Shown: in pieces, positions 34,326 to 45,932 of the stretch
How positions within the stretch are numbered: the stretch's first letter is position 1
How the letters are laid out: each line of letters begins with the position of its first letter
Assembly (NCBI GenBank): GCA_033032175.1
Contig: CM065314.1
Span: 2,728,001 to 2,792,000, forward strand
Length of the DNA: 64,000 nt
Direction of reading: 5' to 3'
DNA from: Saturnia japonica
Lineage: Eukaryota > Arthropoda > Insecta > Lepidoptera > Saturniidae
Position numbers and translations under genes: made by a program
The notes under the pieces: generated by a model
Databases searched by the model: none
What the model saw: only the letters and a program-made list of their open reading frames with translations
Told to the model about the DNA's origin: nothing

Positions 34326-36445
34326 AAAATATTAATATATTACATATATTATTACTTCTGTATACAAATAAGGTGAGTATATATATATATACACGCGTTC
34401 GGTATAAGATGCGTGAATATGTTGCACGTAAGTGCCACAAAGATTTCATTTTTTGTTAATATTCTATTTTTCTCCTTATCAAATTTAAATGCGGTCCGCT
34501 ATATATGAAAGTGTAAAAACTTGTATTAACTTGCCGATTTCTCAGAATCCAAAATATTTGTAGTAAATTAAAGAAATCCTAAACCTGATTGTCATAATGT
34601 ATGAAAAAATAATATTAAGAGAAAAATTTACAATATTATGTGTCCTTATACACCCCTCAAAATTTATTTAATTTACGTCTGCTTTACTGTAAGGACACGG
34701 ATTAAAAGTTTAATTTTTATCTGTAAATATATTTATTACCTACTAGATGTGCTAGCAACTCTTCAGATGTTTTTTACGTATTAGGTACTTACTTACGTCT
34801 CATAATTTTATATGAGTAATATATCAGTTGAAGAATGATATGTAAGTACTTCCCGTGTACAAAAATTCATTAACTTTGGTCAAACCGTTTTGGAATGAAA
34901 TCGAGGCATAATTTTTTAATTATTTTATATTAATTGTGTCCTTTGTAATAGACGTATATCACGACATCTTAAAAACGGTACATGTACAGACAAATCTACA
35001 GATTTATTAATATAAATAGACCTATACTTTGAGAGAAAGTGTTGCGAATATCGTGACCATATGAATATTATGTGAAGGGTAATTCTCTGAAATTACTGGT
35101 CAGATATGAAAATTTCTTTTTGGATGATATTATATATTTATTGAGGTAGGTTATCGGCTATATAACTTCACGCTGTGGCTCTAAGGAGTCGAGCAATAAC
35201 TAGGAACGTGGTCGGCGATACGACGTTTTGTAGAGTTGGTCGAATACAATGTTTAACACGGATAAAACCGTGGGGAACAGCTAAGTACTTTATACAATGA
35301 TATTATTGTTTGCAGTTCAAAAGATTTAGATTGCAGAATAACGCACAAGATTGCGCAGTTGTAAAAGCGGTTTACAAGTTTATAACGTGACGTGGCTTTG
35401 CAGCGGGGCGGCGTGTTTCTTGTTTTCATTTTCCCTGGGGAGTGTGAAGGTACGTCGTTCGTTCAAGGATCAATATTTAATAAGCCTCCTTCTCCTTTTT
35501 ACGTCATTCATCTCCGATTTTACCAATATTATCCAGGTCTCTCCGACAAGATGTCAGATATCATCGACCCATCTCGCCACCGACCTACTTATAACACTCC
35601 ATTTGCCCCCTCTCTGCCACCATTCCGTCAACTGGTCACACCAGATTTGGCTATGTGACCTACCCAACACCAAAAAATCAAAGTCAACTATAAATTTTGA
35701 TAGTCATCAAACTTTTCGTTTTATTTATATTCATAAATTTTATTACATTTTTATAAACTATCGAATCTTTCATAATTTTTTAATCCGGACTAAACTATTA
35801 TGGTCTACCGTATTCCCTTATCATCTTTGATTGAAATCCACAAATCGTTCGATGAATTCGTTGGTTCTACTTTTTCGATCACTGAATCCTATTAAAAGTT
35901 TTAACTGAGTCTACACATTCGCTTTAGATTAAGCCCAACGATATAATTTTAGATCGTTTCTGTCAGGAAATTGAATTGCATTGTACATATTTGAACATGG
36001 AAATGAAATGATAATCGTAGGTACCTATCTGGCTTGTTCGCATTCGATATTGATACCCGATATGAACAACATTGCAACTCATTTAGCCATAGTTTCCGGA
36101 AGAGCGGTTGAAAAAAGTTATCAACTTCGTGATTATTATTTTTATTGGAATTATGATTCAAATGTTTATTAGATGAATGTTTATTTTTAAAGCTTTTTCG
36201 ACTCGATACTTTTAAATTTCAACTCATTAATTAATTAATTAACGATGTTGACATTATACATAAAGTCTATTTTTTAATTTATTTTCTAATTGTCAGTTTT
36301 ACTTTAGTAAAAATGAATCTATTAGTCGTGGGCCCAAAATAGCTGCTGGTATATTGTAGAATTTTCCAAAACTTCTCTGTTTAATTTGCAGTTGTATTAA
36401 TAACACGATAGCCATAACAGATGATCTAAAACTGTATTGCAAAAA
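34326..36445. other. Gene-free stretch
   Basis: 34840-35010 holds a repeat also seen at 47975-48290 ('acttcccgtgtacaaa', 'ggtacatgtacagaca', 'atttattaatataaat'). The overlapping open frames at 35351-35830 and 35392-35658 have no domain. A donor-like 'gaag|gtacgt' occurs at about 35450 but no exon can be supported. Confidence 0.5.
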
Positions 36446-36447
36446 AA

Positions 36448-36575
36448 ATACGGTGACCTCGACATGCTCGTGACGCATTGCGCTTGCGTCAGACTAGCGA
36501 TGCGTCGTATACCGACCTGTGTACATGTATACGTATATAAACACTAATACATTGTATATACTCTACTGTATCATA
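36448..36575 (+). repeat. Dispersed repeat, inverted partner at 50495-50638
   Basis: Shares 'atgctcgtgacg.attgcgc' and 'ttgcgtcagactagc', then 'cctgtgta.atgtatacg.at' and 'ttgtatatact' with the reverse complement of 50495-50638, about 85 percent identical. Non-coding, more GC-rich than its surroundings. Confidence 0.75.
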
Positions 36576-37099
36576 GGCGTGTTTGACTTTTTGGATGGGT
36601 ATAATCTTGAGATTTCTCGTCACCGGCATGCTTTGTAATAATTCAGGCTATAATTTGATTTAAAAATTCAAAACTGAGTTTTCACATCTGTCGGCAGTCC
36701 TCGGGACTGCCTATGTTTTTTTATTTGTAAAATTATGATTGTAAAACTAAACATTTCATAACTTATTTGACAATGTTATTCAATTTAGTCATGTCTAGAC
36801 TAATCATAATACTTCGCATAACAGAAAGTTATGTAAAAATTCTCATAAGTACGTAAATAAATCTAGAAAAAAGTTTTATTCACAGATTTCGTTCCGTTAT
36901 TCATTGTGTAAAAAGGGCAAGGGAAAAACTCTGAGAATTTATTGCGTGCTGAGTGTAATGGAACGCGTCCGAGATGATTTCGCAATGTTTGAGTGGGTTA
37001 AATAGGAAGATATGGAGAAGAATGTAAAAAAAAAGTTCTTATTATAATATCAGACAATTAATAAAATTGAAGTGTATGTTTTTAATGTCAAAATAATAA
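36576..37099. other. Non-coding DNA
   Basis: Nothing recognised. Confidence 0.45.
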
Positions 37100-37540
37100 C
37101 TTTTTACTAAATGCATAAATGTTTATACGAAACCTGGAAAAAACCCATTTTTAAAATTGATGTATGTTTATCTATTTGTTCCGTGTAATCTCCAAAACGG
37201 TTGAACCGATTTTGATGGGAATTTCACTGGTAGATAGCTGATTTGAGTAAATTAGGCAACTTTTATTCTAGAAATAGAGGATCAATACGGGCGCTTAAAT
37301 GGCTTACGTTAAGTAAACTATAAGAGATATAGCAAATTAGTATAGTACATAATTGTATAGATTAAAAAGACCTACAAAAAAGTAAGCGAGAGTATATATC
37401 TATCTTCTAAGGAACACCTACAATAAGCATTTTTTATCTTTAAAATTGCCAGGAGCGGCGGAGAAGATTCGCACGTATGCCCGATCGATGGTATTCTGTA
37501 ATCCACGTGAGTGAAGCCGCGAGCACAGCCAGTAATTATT
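37100..37540 (-). repeat. 'Tagctgtgcccgcg' family, copy D
   Basis: The reverse complement of the 40103-40640 type. On the plus strand it runs 'ccaaaacggttgaaccgatt', 'gggcgcttaaatggcttac', 'gagagtatatatctatctt' and 'agtgaagccgcgagcacagc'. The 81-codon open frame over it is not a gene. Confidence 0.8.
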
Positions 37541-37938
37541 AGAAGTATGTAAGTATCAGTATTTTTTTGTATCGTTTCATGGTGACGTCTCCTTATACAT
37601 ATAATAATGTTAGTCAATGAATTTCCTTTAGTTTTATCAAGTCAGATAAAAAATGCACAATAATTATGCTAAAATTACGTATGGCAATCGAAACATTTTT
37701 CAAAAGTTAATAACAAGGTAAATAAATAAAAAATTAAAGACCCCTGACACAAGTAATCTATTCATTGAGAACATTTCAATGAGTCCAAATGCGATATCTC
37801 TCCTGTTAGTTGGTGAGGAGTTAGGTATCCTACGGACTCCAGGTGACGCTGCAGGATCAGGACAAGGTTTTTTAATCAATGAAGTAACAGAATACCAAAC
37901 CTCGACTCAATCAGACCTGTGGAAGGTACTCACACTAC

Positions 37939-38168
37939 TCACAAACGGATGAACCGATTTTGATCTAGTTTTTTTCCTTTGAAAGATTACTTGATCGAGA
38001 GTGTTCGTAGCTATGATTCAAGAAAATTATATAAGTATAATAGTAATTATCAACGTTGATAATCTTCAATCGGCTAAATAGATTTTCTTGAATCATAGCT
38101 AAGAACACTCGATAAAGTCACCTTTCAAACGAAAAAAACTAGATCAAAGTCGGTTCACCCGTTTGTGA
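37939..38168. repeat. Long imperfect palindrome (foldback)
   Basis: Arms 37939-38027 and 38082-38168 pair almost throughout. Left landmarks are 'acaaacggatgaaccgattt', 'gatctagttttttt', 'gagtgttcgtagctatgatt' and 'caagaaaat', with matching reverse complements on the right. The 54-base loop holds a small perfect palindrome 'tatcaacgttgata'. The outer phrase 'acaaacggatgaaccgattt' is a usual lepidopteran retroelement end, so this may be two such ends head to head or a foldback MITE. Confidence 0.85.
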
Positions 38169-38301
38169 GGTACGATGCCACAGATACAACACACGTTAAA
38201 ATTATAACACCGCTCTTTTTGTGTCGGAGCTTAAAAATAAGTTTTAACATAGAAAAACATTGCATATTACTTATCCGCTAAAAATTTGATTAACAATTAT
38301 T

Positions 38302-38577
38302 ATGCGCGACCGACAATGGACAGGAAAAATATTCCTTACAATTTCAGAAAGTGGCCAATTGGTATTCACGCCAGACGTTTGTAATAGAAAGTATAATATC
38401 CAGTATCTATCCGAGAATTTCTTTGTACATTTCCCAAAATCAAAAGAAGTACAGTTTATATTAAATTCAGCAGTCGTGGAGTACAATACCGAATTGCGAA
38501 TAAGAGTTTCGAAGTTGGTCCGTTGTAAAGAGGAGAACAGTGAGTTAACATACAGAGATATGGTAATTGCAGTGTAG
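38302..38577 (+). CDS. Unrecognised 91-codon open frame
   Basis: An ATG-initiated frame with a less biased composition than neighbouring chance frames ('MRDRQWTGKIFLTISESGQL' at the start). I recognise no domain, signal peptide or transmembrane segment and see no flanking splice sites or poly-A signal that would confirm it. It starts about 130 bases after the palindrome at 37939-38168. It may be a chance open frame, an isolated exon or a piece of an unknown element. Confidence 0.2.
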   Translation: MRDRQWTGKIFLTISESGQLVFTPDVCNRKYNIQYLSENFFVHFPKSKEVQFILNSAVVEYNTELRIRVSKLVRCKEENSELTYRDMVIAV

Positions 38578-39626
38578 AGATGTTTTTTATTATAGAGAGA
38601 GAAAAGATGTTATTGGTTTTTGAGATTGTTTAAATATTATTTAGAATTTATGTGTATCTAAAGCTTGTATAATAAATTTCAATGGATAATTATTTATTTC
38701 CAGTGGTCACAGTGATCACTGTTCAAACGTAATCAGAATAATTTTATCGCCACAATGGAAAAATTATTCGCAAAACTCATAACGTTTACAGTTAAATTCA
38801 CATTAATTTTATCACTACAGTTTTCAATTGTATTATTTTTTGCGTAAAAGCAATCAGGCTAGGCAAGTAGTTATGCGTTATCGATTCAAGTCATTTATTT
38901 GCCTTGACGTTTGACTGAATTTCTGAATATCATTACCGTTTAATAAAAAGGCTAGGCTGTTAATTCAATTATTTAATAATTTGATATCAATTACTTTACG
39001 CACATAATTATTTTAATTGATATTTTCTTACACAGTAAAATGTGTTGTATGTAAAAATATGAAGGTATTTTAATACATTATACCTTCGCTAATTACTCAA
39101 TATTTTGACATTCAAAATTACGGGGAAAGTCTTCGAGTATGTGACTGAATTTTTATTCCAGTCTTGTGAAAACGTAGAAGTTATTAATATTCTTATTATT
39201 ATTTTTTATGTTTATATGTCAGTCCACGACGTTGCGATACTGTTTATTTATAATGTAGTGGCACGAATAAAAAACTACCATCGTGAATAATTCAGGAACA
39301 ATCACTGGTTGTCTCATTTATTCATATAGGGTCGGCCGCTTCGGGTCATGGATGATTTCATTTCAGTCACAGTCAGAAATACATATCATAGGTATACAAT
39401 TTAGTCAATAACTCACAGAAAAGAAGAAGTCAAACTGCTGAGTAAATTTTTTAATTTCACTATACTACTGAACAATGTGATAGTCAGCCTAACTGACATG
39501 GCAGTAAAGCACAAAATCGTATAGCGTAGTTAATAGATAATGGTCAGTATATATTGGCAGACTTTGAACATTTGATATTAAGGTCTTTCTCCACTCCCAG
39601 CTGTCAGCTGCCTACTAACTAACTAA
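38578..39626. other. Non-coding DNA
   Basis: Nothing recognised apart from short AT-rich runs. Confidence 0.45.
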
Positions 39627-39881
39627 CTACCATGAACGTTTCTTATCTCTTTTCACATTTTCTTCTGTTGTGTAGCCACCAGAACGAGGGTTGTCTTCAA
39701 TACTCTCCTTACCTCTCTTAAATTCACTTAACCAGTTTTGAATTGTAGATAATGAAGGTACAGAATCATGGTAAACAGCCACCATTTCATTGTGAATGGT
39801 TTTTTGATCTTTTCTTTGTTTTGTTAAGAATTTAATCACAGCGCTGTGTTCGATTTTCTTTAACATTGTCGTTTCAGTCAT
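39627..39881 (-). pseudogene. Mariner-type transposase, N-terminal fragment
   Basis: 84 residues from ATG at 39881. They match the first helix-turn-helix of mariner transposases: 'HSAVIKFLTKQRKDQKTIHN' followed by 'VPSLSTIQNWLSEFKRGKES' and 'IEDNPRSG'. The frame then departs from the family after 'TTEENV' and stops. The second DNA-binding helix-turn-helix, linker and catalytic DD34D domain are missing, so the copy cannot transpose. Inverted terminal repeats were not identified. Confidence 0.82.
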
Positions 39882-40102
39882 TTCTATCGTCTTTCACAGA
39901 AGATTATTAGAGAACTTAGTGATCATAATAATGTGAAATTATCTATTTATATATTCAGTTAGTGAAGTTATTTAATGATGTATTTAAATTAACGACTTCG
40001 TTACTTAATTAACCCACACGGATGTGTTGAGTGAAACTGTGGGACAACTAGTATCCAATATTAAAGATTGTTTTGGCGTGTCGGACTGATTTTATTTTAG
40101 TA
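39882..40102. other. Non-coding flank of the mariner fragment
   Basis: May hold the mariner 5' UTR and end, but no terminal repeat could be paired. Confidence 0.4.
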
Positions 40103-40640
40103 CTAGCTGTGCCTGCGGTTTTGCTCACGTATACTACATAATGCCTGCGCGAATAACGTTTTCCTCGTTCCCGGCTATTTTAAAGACAAAAATGTTTATT
40201 GTGGGTGTTTCTTAAAAGATAGATATATACTCTCGCGACTTTTTTGTAGGTCTTTCTAATGTCTACAATTATTTCTTACATTAATTTGCTATATATCTTA
40301 TGGTTTACTCATCACAAGTCATTTAATAGCCCGAATGGATTCACTATGACCAGTATTTATTTATTTATGCAGAACTATAATTTTTTTTTTTCTAAAATAA
40401 AAGTAGCCTAAGTTACTCTCTATAAAATCAGCTATCTACCAGTAAAAGTCCCGTCAAAATCGATCCAACCGTTTCGGAGATTACCCGGAAAAACAGACAG
40501 AAAGACAAAAATTTTAAAAATAGGTTTTTTGTTATAATTATCGTATATACATTCATATGCATTGAGTAAAAAGCTGTTATTTTAACATTACAAACAGACA
40601 CTTCAATTTTATTAATATTATACTAAAGAATAAAATAATA
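40103..40640 (+). repeat. 'Tagctgtgcccgcg' family, reference copy A
   Basis: The best preserved of six copies. Ordered blocks are 'tactagctgtgcctgcggtt', 'tcccggctattttaaagac', 'tatatactctcg', 'atcttatggtttactca', 'aaaataaaagtagcctaa', 'atcagctatctaccagt', 'ccaaccgtttcggagattac', 'ccggaaaaacagacag' and 'aaacagacacttcaatttta'. About 530 bases, no coding capacity. Other copies: 22460 and 31290 and 37100 (minus), 53690 and 57430 (plus). Confidence 0.85.
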
Positions 40641-41230
40641 AAAAAACTGCCATTATAGCATTTCATTGTTAGTGGATTGTTAACTTTATTCCTAACCTCA
40701 AATAGGAACTCTTGGATTTAGTTGCGTTTAATTGAGAGAGCTCTCGATCCTAGTTAGTTTATTTTCATGCCTGTGTAAATATGGCTTGTTTGTTTGTCCC
40801 TTGTTTAATACAAGATTCGGACGTTCCAGTTTTGCCTTCAAAGCAGTTTATTGACACAAGAAAACTTTAAATTATAAAACTCTATACTAATAAAATTGCA
40901 ATTCAGTCTATAAATATCAATTATTTGTGTGACTGTTATGTCTGGATTTAAGTCGAACATAGCTAAATCGATTTTTATTAGCAAGTTTATACCATGCCTC
41001 AATCGATAATCTATAAGAACTGTCAATAATATTTTTAGAAATCGTAAATATAATAATTAGCAATCGATTTTGTTGAAATTTAGTGCACGGGAAATATTAC
41101 GTCATCCCACAATTGATAGGCTATATCACATTTCGAAGGTTTTTAAAGTTTTTATTTGTCTGTCTGTCGGTCCGTCGGTATATTTGTATACCAATCACGC
41201 AAAAACTACCAGACCAAATTTAATGAAATT
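40641..41230. other. Non-coding DNA with a LINE/SINE 3' end
   Basis: 41040-41230 carries 'gtttttatttgtctgtctgt' and 'aaaaactaccagaccaaatt', common lepidopteran repeat phrases. The join to the R1 fragment falls at about 41231. Confidence 0.5.
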
Positions 41231-42115
41231 TGCTCCCTCCGTGGCCAGGCGTGCCACCTCCTTCTAACCCCTCCCTTGGGTTATGACCAGAGTGTCATCC
41301 GCATAACATATGACGCGCACTTCTGAAGGGAGTGCGCCGCGGAGCACCCAGTCGTAGCCCAGGTTCCGCAGGAGCGGCCCCAATACCGACCCCTGTGGAA
41401 CCTCACCCTTTACCCGACGCCAGACCATCACCCCCCTGCTGTCCACGAAAGCGACCTCTCTGCCTTGAAGATAGTCCCCCAACAGCTGCCGCAGGAATAG
41501 GGCACTCCATGATATCGGAGCACCTCCCGTATAACGCAATGCGGCAAGCTGTTGAAAGCGTTGGCGATGTCCAGTGACACCACAAACAACCCCTCCCCTC
41601 TACTGGTTGCTTCCGTGGACAGCACCTTGAGGGAGATCAGGGCGTCCACCGTGGAACGCCCGACTTGGAAGCCGAAATGCTCGTCCGAGAAGTGCGGCCC
41701 AACGTCTGCTAGATGCCGGGTGACACAGGAAGCCACTATTCTCTCCAGCAGTTTCCCCTTGTAGTCCAACAGCACTAAAGGCCAGAACGCGGACAAGCAG
41801 TCCGTGGGTGGCCTTCCTTTGCATGAAGGCACAGCCACCCCATCTTCCGGAGCTTCGGGAACTGCCCAGTCGCAAGACATCGATCGAACATTCTCCGGAG
41901 CTCTCCCCCCAATTGGTCCAGTGCCACACCCAAAACTAGGCCCGGAATTCCGTCCGGGCCCGGCGCTCTCCACCTGCTGCGGAGGCGCTTCGTCACCAGC
42001 CCCATCTCCGTGTCTCTAACGAGATGGGGCACGACCAGCTACTCCGCAGCAATGCCTTGAGGAGGATGCATAGGAGGTGGTAGAAGTCCCAGAGGGTCGG
42101 GGTGTGTCTGTGTGT
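41231..42115 (-). pseudogene. R1-clade LINE reverse transcriptase fragment
   Basis: Minus-strand frames in order: 'GLVTKRLRSRWRAPGPDGIP', 'RCLATGQFP', 'LLDYKGKLLERIVASCVTRH', 'FGFQVGRSTVDALISL', 'VVSLDIANAFNSLP', 'GDYLQGREV', 'VPQGSVLGPLLRNLGYDWVL' and 'CYADDTLVI'. They are spread over three frames with at least two frameshifts, and a TAG follows 'TQGRG'. The YADD active site is still visible. The piece is strikingly GC-rich beside its AT-rich surroundings. It is cut at about 42110 where the Copia element begins. The matching endonuclease part lies on the other side of Copia at 46030-46303. Confidence 0.85.
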
Positions 42116-43869
42116 CTGACTGTCATTGTACATAACAATTTTATTATAAGAACCAATTATTTCAAACTTCTGTAAATATATTGCTCCTCGACATGCTTCA
42201 CAACTACTAAGAGCAACAGTTCTGTTTCTTGCTCTCCCAAGAAATTACAGCACCTGATTTAGTGAAACAGAAACCAGTATATGAGCGTCTGTCAGTGGCA
42301 TCACTTGCCCAATCAGCATCCACAAAACCTACAAGCTCTGCACTTTCTTTGGAATATTTTAAACAATAGGTCTTAGTCTGTGACAAATATTTCAGTATTC
42401 TTTTTGCATAATTCCAGTGTACATAAGAATAACAGTTGTTAAACTGGCTTAAATAACTGACTGAATATGAAATATCAGGACGAGTTAGGACAGCTAAGTA
42501 CATTAAACTTCCTATTAATTTTTGGTATGGTAGCTTTTGTTCACATACATTAGACTTATCAACATTCAATTTACATTCTATAGGAGTTTCTACTGCATGA
42601 CATTCAGACATATCAAATTTTTCAAGTAACTGATTAATATACTGTTCTTGATCTAAAGTAATTACATTGGTGCTTTTGTTAATATTAACTCTCATGCCCA
42701 AATAATTTCTCACTTGACCTAAATTCTTTATTTTAAATTTTTGACTCAATATCTCTATTAAATTATCAGATTTAGACTTACAATTTGAATATACTAGAAA
42801 ATCATTGACATACAGTTCAACTATAGTTTTCTTATTATCACTATGATTTTTAACAAATACACAGGGTTCTAATTTACATTTTCTAAATCCTGATTTACAT
42901 AGTATCTCCTCAACCCTTTTATACCATGCTAGAGATGATTGTTTTAATCCATAAACAGCTTTTCTTAATTTTAAAACTTTATTTGAATTATTTATGGGAA
43001 AACCTTCAGGTAAATGCATAAATATGCTTTCTTTTAGATGACCATTAAGGAAAGCTGTTTTCACATCTAAATGAGTAATGTCCATGCCTAACTGGACACT
43101 TATGGCAAATAACAAACGCAGGGTTGAATGTCTAATCACTGGACTGAAGGTTTCTTGGTAATCTATACCAGCCTTCTGGGTAAAACCCTTGGCTACAAGC
43201 CGCGCACGATATGTCACTTTATTATTTGAGTCAAACTTTTTTTTAAACACCCACTTACACTGCACTACACTCGCATTGCTGGGAGTATCGACAACTTCCC
43301 ATGCTTGATTGTCTTGGAATGACTGCAGCTCCTCTGCCATGGTCTGCGACCACATCAGTCGCTCTGGCCCACTGATGGCCTCTGCATATGTCAGTCCATC
43401 TTCTCCTGTAGCTGTAGTACACATGTTGACAATACCGTATCTATCTGGCTTTCTCCTCTGACGCTTCTCTGTTACTTCTGGAACTGGTGTAGTAGAATCT
43501 GCATGTGGTATATCTGAAGCTTCTTCTGTACTCTGTGGAGCTAAACTAGTCTGTTCTGTGTTCAGGTTTTCTCCACAAGCTTCTGACTCTAAACTTTCTT
43601 CTTCAACATCCAAGTAATCAGATTCTGAAGAACTTGACTTGTTCAGGGGTTCAAGTTTCACCACAGGTTCCTCTACCAACTCCCCCACTGAATCTGTGCT
43701 TTCTAGAGAAACAGTTACAGTCTCTAGACGCTTGGGTTTTTCTTGTATTATAACATCCCTACTTGTGGTGACTTTATTCTTTACTGGGTCATATATTCGG
43801 TAACCTTTGACATTATCACTATAACCAACAAGTATATGTTTTCTTGATTTCCTGTCCCACTTAGCTCTT
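42116..43869 (-). pseudogene. Copia reverse transcriptase and RNase H region
   Basis: The frame 43688-42207 (493 codons, open on its N-side into the linker) has the Copia RT blocks 'KWVFKKKFD', 'YRARLVAKGFTQKAGIDYQE', 'LDVKTAFLNGHLKE' (residues 207-220) and 'AVYGLKQSSLAWY', and at 293-296 'YVND' where the family has YVDD. The catalytic aspartate is thus replaced by Asn (codon at 42804-42806). RNase H starts with 'GFVDADWASDATDRRSYTGF'. After 'KKQN' a one-base shift and a small deletion follow, then traces of RNase H ('EIIGSYNKIVMYND') to about 42120, where the element is truncated. Confidence 0.9.
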
Positions 43870-44594
43870 TTTTTCTTTTGGTGTGTGCACCATCACTGGA
43901 CTCCCATATACACGTAAATGTTGTAAATCTGGTTTCCTACCAAACCACATCTCATATGGAGTATTTTCAATACCTGAAGCTGTAGACCTGTTTTTGAGAT
44001 ATACTGCGGTATTTGCAGCTTCTGCCCAAAAATTTTTATCTAATTCTGCTTCAAAAAGTAGTCATCTAGCTCTCTCCACAATGGTGCGATTGCTTCTTTC
44101 GCTGAGTCCATTCTACTCTGGTGTGTAAGCATTTGATTTTTAATGAATTACCCCTTCATGTTTCAAAAAATCTCTAAAATCATTGCTGCAATACTCACAT
44201 CCATTGTCTGTGCGCAATATTATTATTTTTCTGTTTTGAAAGTTCTCCACCATTGACTTAAACTCTTTAAAACAAGTCAGTGTTTCACTTTTACACTTTA
44301 AGAAGTATATGAAGGTCATTCTGGTGAAGTCGTCAATAAATAGCAAAAAATATCTTGCACCACCAACGGATTTGCATCCATCGGTCTACAGATGTCTGAG
44401 TGCACAGTCTGCAAGATTTCTGTAGCTTGTGTACCTGTCGTAAATGGTAATCTTGACTGTTTGCCTTCACAGCAAATTTGACAGCTAGACTTACTTGTCA
44501 CAAATTTGTCTGAGTAATCCATTCCATTGACTAAACCTTGCTTCATCTTGTTCATATCTGTGCTGTTTAAGTGTCCAAGCCTTCTATGCCACGT
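43870..44594 (-). pseudogene. Copia integrase region
   Basis: Pre-integrase zinc-binding residues are visible (WHRRLGHLN and CQICCEGK). The catalytic core shows 'HSDICRPM' (first Asp), 'RTDNGCEY' (second Asp) and a 'SERSNRTIVERAR' block next to the catalytic Glu. A frameshift lies at about 44375 between 'ANPL' and 'FIDDFTRMTFIYFLK'. Stops follow 'HEGVIH' and fall beside the Glu (TAG). The downstream part reads 'KNFWAEAANTAVYLKNRS' and 'VYGSPVMVHTPKEK' before an A7 frameshift. Non-functional. Confidence 0.85.
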
Positions 44595-45863
44595 TTATCC
44601 ATCTACTGTTGATGATGATAACAAACAAGTCTCATTTTGCAAGATTAACTTGTATACATTATTTACAAGTTCAGCTTCCGCAACTAAATTGCCTAATCTG
44701 TTTTTTATGAGGCATCGGTCGGGTTCAAACACAACACTATTTCCATTTCTTATCAATTCACTGACTGATAGTAGGTTAGTCGCAAGAGTCGGTATGCACA
44801 ACACGTTCTTCACTGTAACCTCGTATCCGAAACTCGTCGTGACATCTACGTCGCCGGCACATAATACAGGCACTTTCATTTTGTTCGCTACTGTGATTTC
44901 AGGTAAACTTGACGAATCCGTCCTATTTGTTAACCAACTTTCGTTTGTAGCCATATGTGTACTGGCTCCCGAGTCAACATACCGGTCACATTTATTAAAG
45001 TTGCCGCTCAAAAAAACAATACTGAATGCATTTGTTTGCTTTTTCTTCTCTGTTTTTTCGTTTCTGAATGGACACTGAGACATGAAATGTCCAGATTGTT
45101 TGCATTTATAGCATGTTATTGTTTTGTTATTTCTGACATTTGAGTTTGACATTGACGTACTTGGTGCATAGATATTCGGAGTCGGTCCGCCATGTTTGCT
45201 ATTGTTGCCAACTTTACCAAGTTTCTTCTTCTGCCAACTTCGAGCAATATATGCTGAGTTGTCATTGCCGTTCACTTCAACAGAGCCGCCATTTTCCATA
45301 TCTAACAACTTTGTTTTTATGGAATCTGCCGTGATCTGGATTCCGGAATGCTCTATTGCCATGATCATTGGCATAAACTTATCTGGTAAACCAGCTAGTA
45401 ACAATGACCCAACCCAATCATCGTTTATAATGAATCCAGTACCGCTTAATCGTTGCGAAGTTTCCACAATCTGCGTAATGTAACTAGTCATATTTTGACA
45501 TGTTTCTAGTCTGATGGAGATTAAATGACGTAACAAAGTTATTCTTCTTGAAAATCCCGAATCATCAAATAGAGCTTTTAGTTTTGACCATAACTCCTTT
45601 GTTGTCTTCGTCTCCTTTATGTACACAAACAATGATGTGTCAATAGTCAGAATCAATTTTGCGCGTGCTCTGGCATCTGCTACGATCTGTGCTGCATCTG
45701 TCGCCGCTGCTTCTTGCTTGAGGTACTTGTCCGTGTCCTCAAGAACTAGCAAGTTTTGTACGGCGAACGCCCAGTCATCGTAATTTTCACGACCCTTGAG
45801 CTTTGGCACACTCGCAATAAGACTCATCTTGATTGATGTCACACGCGTAAAATAAACTAACAA
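44595..45863 (-). pseudogene. Copia gag-protease region
   Basis: A 422-codon frame. The likely initiator is Met13 ('MSLIASVPKLKG'). Residues about 25-200 are the Copia gag (UBN2-type) region ('YDDWAFAVQNLL', 'LWSKLKALFD', 'LLLAGLP'). Residues 251-264 are a CCHC zinc knuckle (CYKCKQSGHFMSQC), and 297-302 the aspartic protease active site DSGAST. It stops at a TAA (44595-44597), and the same frame carries straight on into integrase. In an intact element gag, protease, integrase and RT form one long frame, so this stop is a lesion. Confidence 0.9.
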
Positions 45864-45922
45864 ACTAACAATAACTCTTCTAAGAACGCAATAACTTTAA
45901 TTTACTTTGCAAAATCTGAGTA

Positions 45923-45932
45923 GCCCATAACC
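45923..45932 (-). promoter_or_regulatory. Copia primer binding site (probable)
   Basis: 'GGTTATGGGC' on the minus strand, about 85 bases upstream of the likely gag start and just inside the LTR remnant. Many Copia elements prime with an internal piece of initiator Met-tRNA, whose complement has this form. Confidence 0.5.

Noticed and set aside
35351..35830. Overlapping open frames of 159 and 88 codons with a donor-like site
   Set aside because: No recognisable domain in either frame, low-complexity C-terminal translation, and no acceptor or partner exon found.
44527..45483. Several plus-strand open frames
   Set aside because: Antisense shadows of the Copia gag-protease-integrase region.
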